64,000 nt of DNA from positions 1 through 64,000 of the forward strand of contig NZ_JAUSUQ010000002.1 in assembly GCF_030814135.1 (NCBI RefSeq). Reading direction: 5' to 3'. The stretch comes from Caldalkalibacillus uzonensis (lineage in GTDB: Bacteria > Bacillota > Bacilli > Caldalkalibacillales > Caldalkalibacillaceae). Positions 59,848 through 64,000 of the stretch are shown here, in pieces; within the stretch, counting starts at the first letter, position 1; each line of letters opens with the position of its first letter. The translations under genes were made by a program, and so were the position numbers. The notes under the pieces were generated by a model. It ran no database searches and was not told the DNA's origin. It saw only the letters and a program-made list of their open reading frames with translations.

Positions 59848-60264
59848 TTAACCGATGCAGCTGGCAATCAGCTGATGCAACTCCGGCCACGCTTTTTTCA
59901 AGTTAACCGGTTTTAACTGGGGGGTTGTCCAACAATGGGCAGTCGTCCCTGTTACTAGCAATTCCTCTCCTCGATACACCTCGTAAGCAAATGTCAGTTT
60001 AACTCCCGTATAGTCACTTACAGTAGTGATGATATGAATCTCATCATCATAGAGAGCAGGTTTTTTATATTGACAAGTGACTTCTATGACTGGCAACAAC
60101 AACCCCTGTTCTTCCACCCTCCGGTAGTCTGTGCCTAATTGACGTAACAATTCGGTTCGTCCGATTTCAAACCATTTGATGTAATTGGCATGATGAACAA
60201 CACCCATCTGGTCAGTTTCTTGGTACCTGACACGTAAGCAGGCTTTTGAGCGTTTACCCATCAT
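59848..60264 (-). CDS. Acyl-CoA thioesterase (YbgC/FadM type, hotdog fold)
   Basis: 138 residues. LRVRYQETDQMGVVHHANYIKWFE is the hotdog active-site stretch (catalytic Asp in QETDQMG), followed by ELLRQLG and VTCQYKKPALYDDEIHI. It starts at ATG 60264 after AAAGGGG, 10 bases past the pyk stop. The longer frame reaching into pyk is rejected. The physiological acyl-CoA is unknown. Confidence 0.88.
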   Translation of the reverse strand: MMGKRSKACLRVRYQETDQMGVVHHANYIKWFEIGRTELLRQLGTDYRRVEEQGLLLPVIEVTCQYKKPALYDDEIHIITTVSDYTGVKLTFAYEVYRGEELLVTGTTAHCWTTPQLKPVNLKKAWPELHQLIASCIG

Positions 60265-60274
60265 TGACGCCCCT

Positions 60275-62038
60275 TTATAAAATCTTGGCATGTCCAGTGT
60301 AAATATGTCCCCGGACAGCGTCAACCGTGATTTCCATGCCGTCTTTAAAATGTTTTGTTGCCTCTTCCACTCCAACGATGACAGGGATGCCCAGACTGAG
60401 TCCCACCACCGCAGCATGGGAGGTGAGTCCACCTTCTTCTGTGACGACGGCGGCCGCTTTCTCAAAAGCAGAGATCATATCCTTATCTGTGGCTGTGGTA
60501 ACCAGGATGGCACCCTCTTCCATTTTTTGAACGGCTTCCTCTCCGTTTTGGGCCACAATCACTTGGGCTGTAACCACTTTTTTGCCAATACCTTGACCCT
60601 TGGCCACAACATCCCCAACCACATGGATCTTCATCAGGTTGGTTGTGCCGGTTTCACGTACAGGAACGCCAGCCGTAATCACCACCAGATCGCCATAATG
60701 AATGAGCCCCGCTTTTAAGGCAGCAGCAACAGAGGTCTCCAGCATTTCATCTGTTGTGTGAGCTTCACGGGCCAAAATGGGGTACACCCCCCAGGACAAG
60801 GCTAATTTGCGCACCACCTGTTCATGGGGTGTGACGGCGATAATGGGGGCTTTGGGACGGTATTTAGAAATCAGCCGGGCCGTATAGCCACTTTCCGTTG
60901 CAGTTAGGATGGCAGAAGCATTCAGGTCCAAAGCCGCATTGGAAACAGCCTGACTGATGGCACCAGCGATGGTTTTTTGCTGGTCAGTGCGGCGGTGATA
61001 CAGCCATTCCCGGTACTCAATGGCTTCTTCTGTTCGTTTTGCAATGCGGGCCATTGTTTTGACAGACTCCACCGGATATTTCCCTGCTGCTGTTTCCCCG
61101 GAAAGCATGATGGCATCGGTTCCGTCAAAAATAGCATTGGCTACATCGGTCACCTCAGCCCGTGTGGGACGAGGATTGCGCTGCATGGAATCGAGCATCT
61201 GTGTGGCTGTTATCACCACTTTGCCCATTTGGTTACATTTGGAGATCATCATTTTTTGAATCAGCGGGACCTCTTCAGCAGGTACTTCCACCCCCAAATC
61301 ACCACGGGCCACCATAATTCCGTCAGCCACCTCTAATATTTCATCCAAATTGTCAATACCTTCCTGATTTTCAATCTTAGCAATGATCTGCACGTCACTG
61401 TGTCCGGTAGCCTCCAAAATCTCCCTTATCTCCAGCACATCGCTGGCTTTACGAACGAAAGATGCGGCAATAAAGTCAACCCCTTGTTCCAGTCCGAAAC
61501 GAATATCATTGGCATCTTTCTCTGTAATACCGGGAAGGTTGATCGAGACTCCCGGCACATTAACTCCTTTGCGGCTTTTTAATTCGCCCCCATTTAAAAT
61601 GCGGGTTATAATCTCGTGCCCTTCTATCCTTTCCACTTCCACTTCGATCAGGCCGTCATCAATCAAAATTTTACTGCCCGGATGCACATCGTGGGGAAGA
61701 CCGGCATAGGTGACTGAGATTTTTTGGGCATCTCCTGCAATGTCCTCTGTCGTCAGAACCAAGGTTTCTCCTTCTCTTAATTCGACCGGCTCTTCCTTCA
61801 ACACGCCAGTGCGGATTTCCGGTCCTTTGGTATCCAGCAGAATAGCCACCGTTTTTCCTGTTTCCTGCATGGCTTGGCGCACATTCTTGATGCGTTGGCC
61901 GTGTTCTTCAAAGTTCCCGTGTGAAAAATTAAGACGCACCACATCCAGGCCAGCATTCAAGAGTTGCTTCAGCGTGTCCACAGATTCACTGGCCGGGCCA
62001 ATGGTAGCCACAATTTTGGTTTTTCTCATCCCCAACAC
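60275..62038 (-). CDS. pyk: Pyruvate kinase with C-terminal PEP-utiliser domain
   Basis: 587 residues, the long Bacillus form. The kinase core has [20 protein letters not shown] and TATQMLDSM, and [13 protein letters not shown] at the N-terminus. The extra C-terminal domain (about 475-587) has [20 protein letters not shown], like the phosphohistidine domain of PEP-utilising enzymes. It follows pfkA by 49 bases. Confidence 0.97.
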   Translation of the reverse strand: MLGMRKTKIVATIGPASESVDTLKQLLNAGLDVVRLNFSHGNFEEHGQRIKNVRQAMQETGKTVAILLDTKGPEIRTGVLKEEPVELREGETLVLTTEDIAGDAQKISVTYAGLPHDVHPGSKILIDDGLIEVEVERIEGHEIITRILNGGELKSRKGVNVPGVSINLPGITEKDANDIRFGLEQGVDFIAASFVRKASDVLEIREILEATGHSDVQIIAKIENQEGIDNLDEILEVADGIMVARGDLGVEVPAEEVPLIQKMMISKCNQMGKVVITATQMLDSMQRNPRPTRAEVTDVANAIFDGTDAIMLSGETAAGKYPVESVKTMARIAKRTEEAIEYREWLYHRRTDQQKTIAGAISQAVSNAALDLNASAILTATESGYTARLISKYRPKAPIIAVTPHEQVVRKLALSWGVYPILAREAHTTDEMLETSVAAALKAGLIHYGDLVVITAGVPVRETGTTNLMKIHVVGDVVAKGQGIGKKVVTAQVIVAQNGEEAVQKMEEGAILVTTATDKDMISAFEKAAAVVTEEGGLTSHAAVVGLSLGIPVIVGVEEATKHFKDGMEITVDAVRGHIYTGHAKIL

Positions 62039-62087
62039 TCCTCTATCTGATTTTTATCCGCTCCATGATTGCAGTACAGATCTATGT

Positions 62088-63077
<990 letters not shown>

Positions 63078-63107
63078 TCATATAGCTTTTTTTTGGTCAA
63101 GCATCCA

Positions 63108-63141
63108 TATAAAAAGTGCTTCTGCGCAAAAACAGAAGCAC
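63108..63141 (-). terminator. Terminator between accA and pfkA
   Basis: GTGCTTCTG (63116-63124) and CAGAAGCAC (63133-63141) form a 9-bp stem. It is followed on the minus strand by TTTTTATATGG. The pfkA-pyk genes then probably have a promoter of their own. Confidence 0.8.
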
Positions 63142-63147
63142 ACACAA

Positions 63148-64000
63148 CTAGCTGTTGGAACCGGTTACAAAGCCATATTCCCCGATAGCTTTGTACTTTT
63201 CATAACGCTGCTCAACCAGTGCGGCTCCATCCAAGCTGTTCAGCTCTTCTAATCCTTTCAACAGAAACGCTTTAATTCTCTTGGCTTGCTCATGCATATT
63301 GTGATGAGCGCCTCCCCGCGGCTCAGGAATAATCTGATCGATAATCTTCAACTGGTATAAATCCTGGGCCGTAATTTTCATGGTTTCTGCAGCCCGCTTG
63401 GCCAGCCCGGCATCCTTCCATAACAGTGCCGCTGCCCCTTCGGGAGATATCACAGAGTAGATGGCATTCTCCAGCATGTAGATATGATTACCCACACCCA
63501 GGGCCAGTGCCCCGCCGCTGCCCCCTTCTCCTGTGACCACACAGATGATGGGCACTTCAAAGCGGGCCATTTCTCTTAAATTGCGGGCGATCGCTTCACT
63601 TTGCCCCCGCTCTTCAGCCGCTTTGCCCGGATAGGCTCCGGGAGTGTCAATAAAACAGATAATCGGCCGGGAAAATTTGTGCGCTTGCTCCATGGCCCGC
63701 AAAGCCTTCCGATAACCTTCAGGATGGGGCATGCCAAAATTGCGGGCGATGTTTTCTTTCGTATCTTTTCCCTTTTGATGGCCGACAATAGTCACCGGTT
63801 GACCGTCCAGCTTGGCGATCCCGGCCACGATAGCCGGGTCATCTCCATACAGGCGGTCACCGTGAATTTCCACAAAGGTGTCAAAGATCAGATTTATGTA
63901 ATCCAAAGTGGTTGGCCGGTCAGGATGGCGGGCAATTTGGACCCGCTGCCAAGGTGTTAAATTGCTGTAGATCTCCTCTTCCAGGCGTCTTGCTTTTTCC
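63148..64000 (-). CDS. accA: Acetyl-CoA carboxylase carboxyltransferase subunit alpha (5' end outside window)
   Basis: This subunit transfers the carboxyl group from biotin to acetyl-CoA for fatty acid synthesis. The open frame continues upstream of ATG 63906 to the window edge and reads [16 protein letters not shown], then [20 protein letters not shown], so the gene starts beyond 64000. About 284 codons are present of the usual roughly 325. [20 protein letters not shown] and [17 protein letters not shown] are the CoA/carboxybiotin sites. Normal order before pfkA-pyk. Confidence 0.96.
   Translation of the reverse strand, partial: EKARRLEEEIYSNLTPWQRVQIARHPDRPTTLDYINLIFDTFVEIHGDRLYGDDPAIVAGIAKLDGQPVTIVGHQKGKDTKENIARNFGMPHPEGYRKALRAMEQAHKFSRPIICFIDTPGAYPGKAAEERGQSEAIARNLREMARFEVPIICVVTGEGGSGGALALGVGNHIYMLENAIYSVISPEGAAALLWKDAGLAKRAAETMKITAQDLYQLKIIDQIIPEPRGGAHHNMHEQAKRIKAFLLKGLEELNSLDGAALVEQRYEKYKAIGEYGFVTGSNS

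Overview
This 64 kb window reads as chromosome of a Firmicute of the order Bacillales. Most of it follows the Bacillus gene order: accA-pfkA-pyk, citZ-icd-mdh-phoP-phoR-polA-mutM-ytaF-coaE-gapB-nrdR-dnaB-dnaI, and ytxC-thrS-infC-rpmI-rplT. T-box leaders, strong Shine-Dalgarno (SD) sequences and GTG, TTG and ATT starts all fit. The moderate GC content and the NhaC-type antiporter suggest a Caldalkalibacillus-like moderate thermophile or alkaliphile. That genus is a guess and nothing in the window proves it.

Layout. 1-600: 5' part of an integrase-type transposase. 785-9706: an accessory catabolic block. It holds a sigma-54 activator, then a four-gene minus-strand operon (C45 N-acyl hydrolase, GNAT-nitrilase fusion, class III aminotransferase, NhaC antiporter) read from a well-matched sigma-54 promoter, and a divergent arginase-family gene. 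9800-14628: rplT, rpmI, infC (ATT start), T-box thrS and ytxC. 14630-24425: the branched-chain amino acid block ilvE-ilvB-ilvH-ilvC-leuA-leuB-leuC-leuD. Its control elements are stacked: a CcpA cre site, a sigma-A promoter, a ykkC-class riboswitch (probably the ppGpp subtype) before ilvE, and a leucine T-box before ilvB. 24535-32784: nucleoside transporter, ABC exporter with a NEW3 protein, ECF sigma/anti-sigma pair, chemoreceptor. 32842-53218: housekeeping core (glutamate dehydrogenase, tRNA-Ala, replication initiation, nrdR, phosphate transporter, gapB with two CcpN-like operators, coaE, mutM, polA, phoPR, TCA genes). 53525-59255: ytvI, then a disrupted accessory locus with a truncated chemoreceptor joined tail to tail to a truncated DUF917 gene, a divergent urocanase paralogue and an IclR regulator. 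59406-64000: fxsA, thioesterase, pyk, pfkA and partial accA.

Most notable points: (i) the sigma-54 operon, whose nitrilase domain has Gly in place of the catalytic Cys; (ii) the urocanase paralogue with Ala in place of the signature Cys, beside a DUF917 gene, suggesting a substrate other than urocanate; (iii) a near-identical AT-rich operator before both the urocanase gene and the broken chemoreceptor gene; (iv) the deletion-type junction near 56030; (v) the layered control of the ilv-leu genes. No rRNA, CRISPR array or prophage was seen. All motif calls were made by eye.
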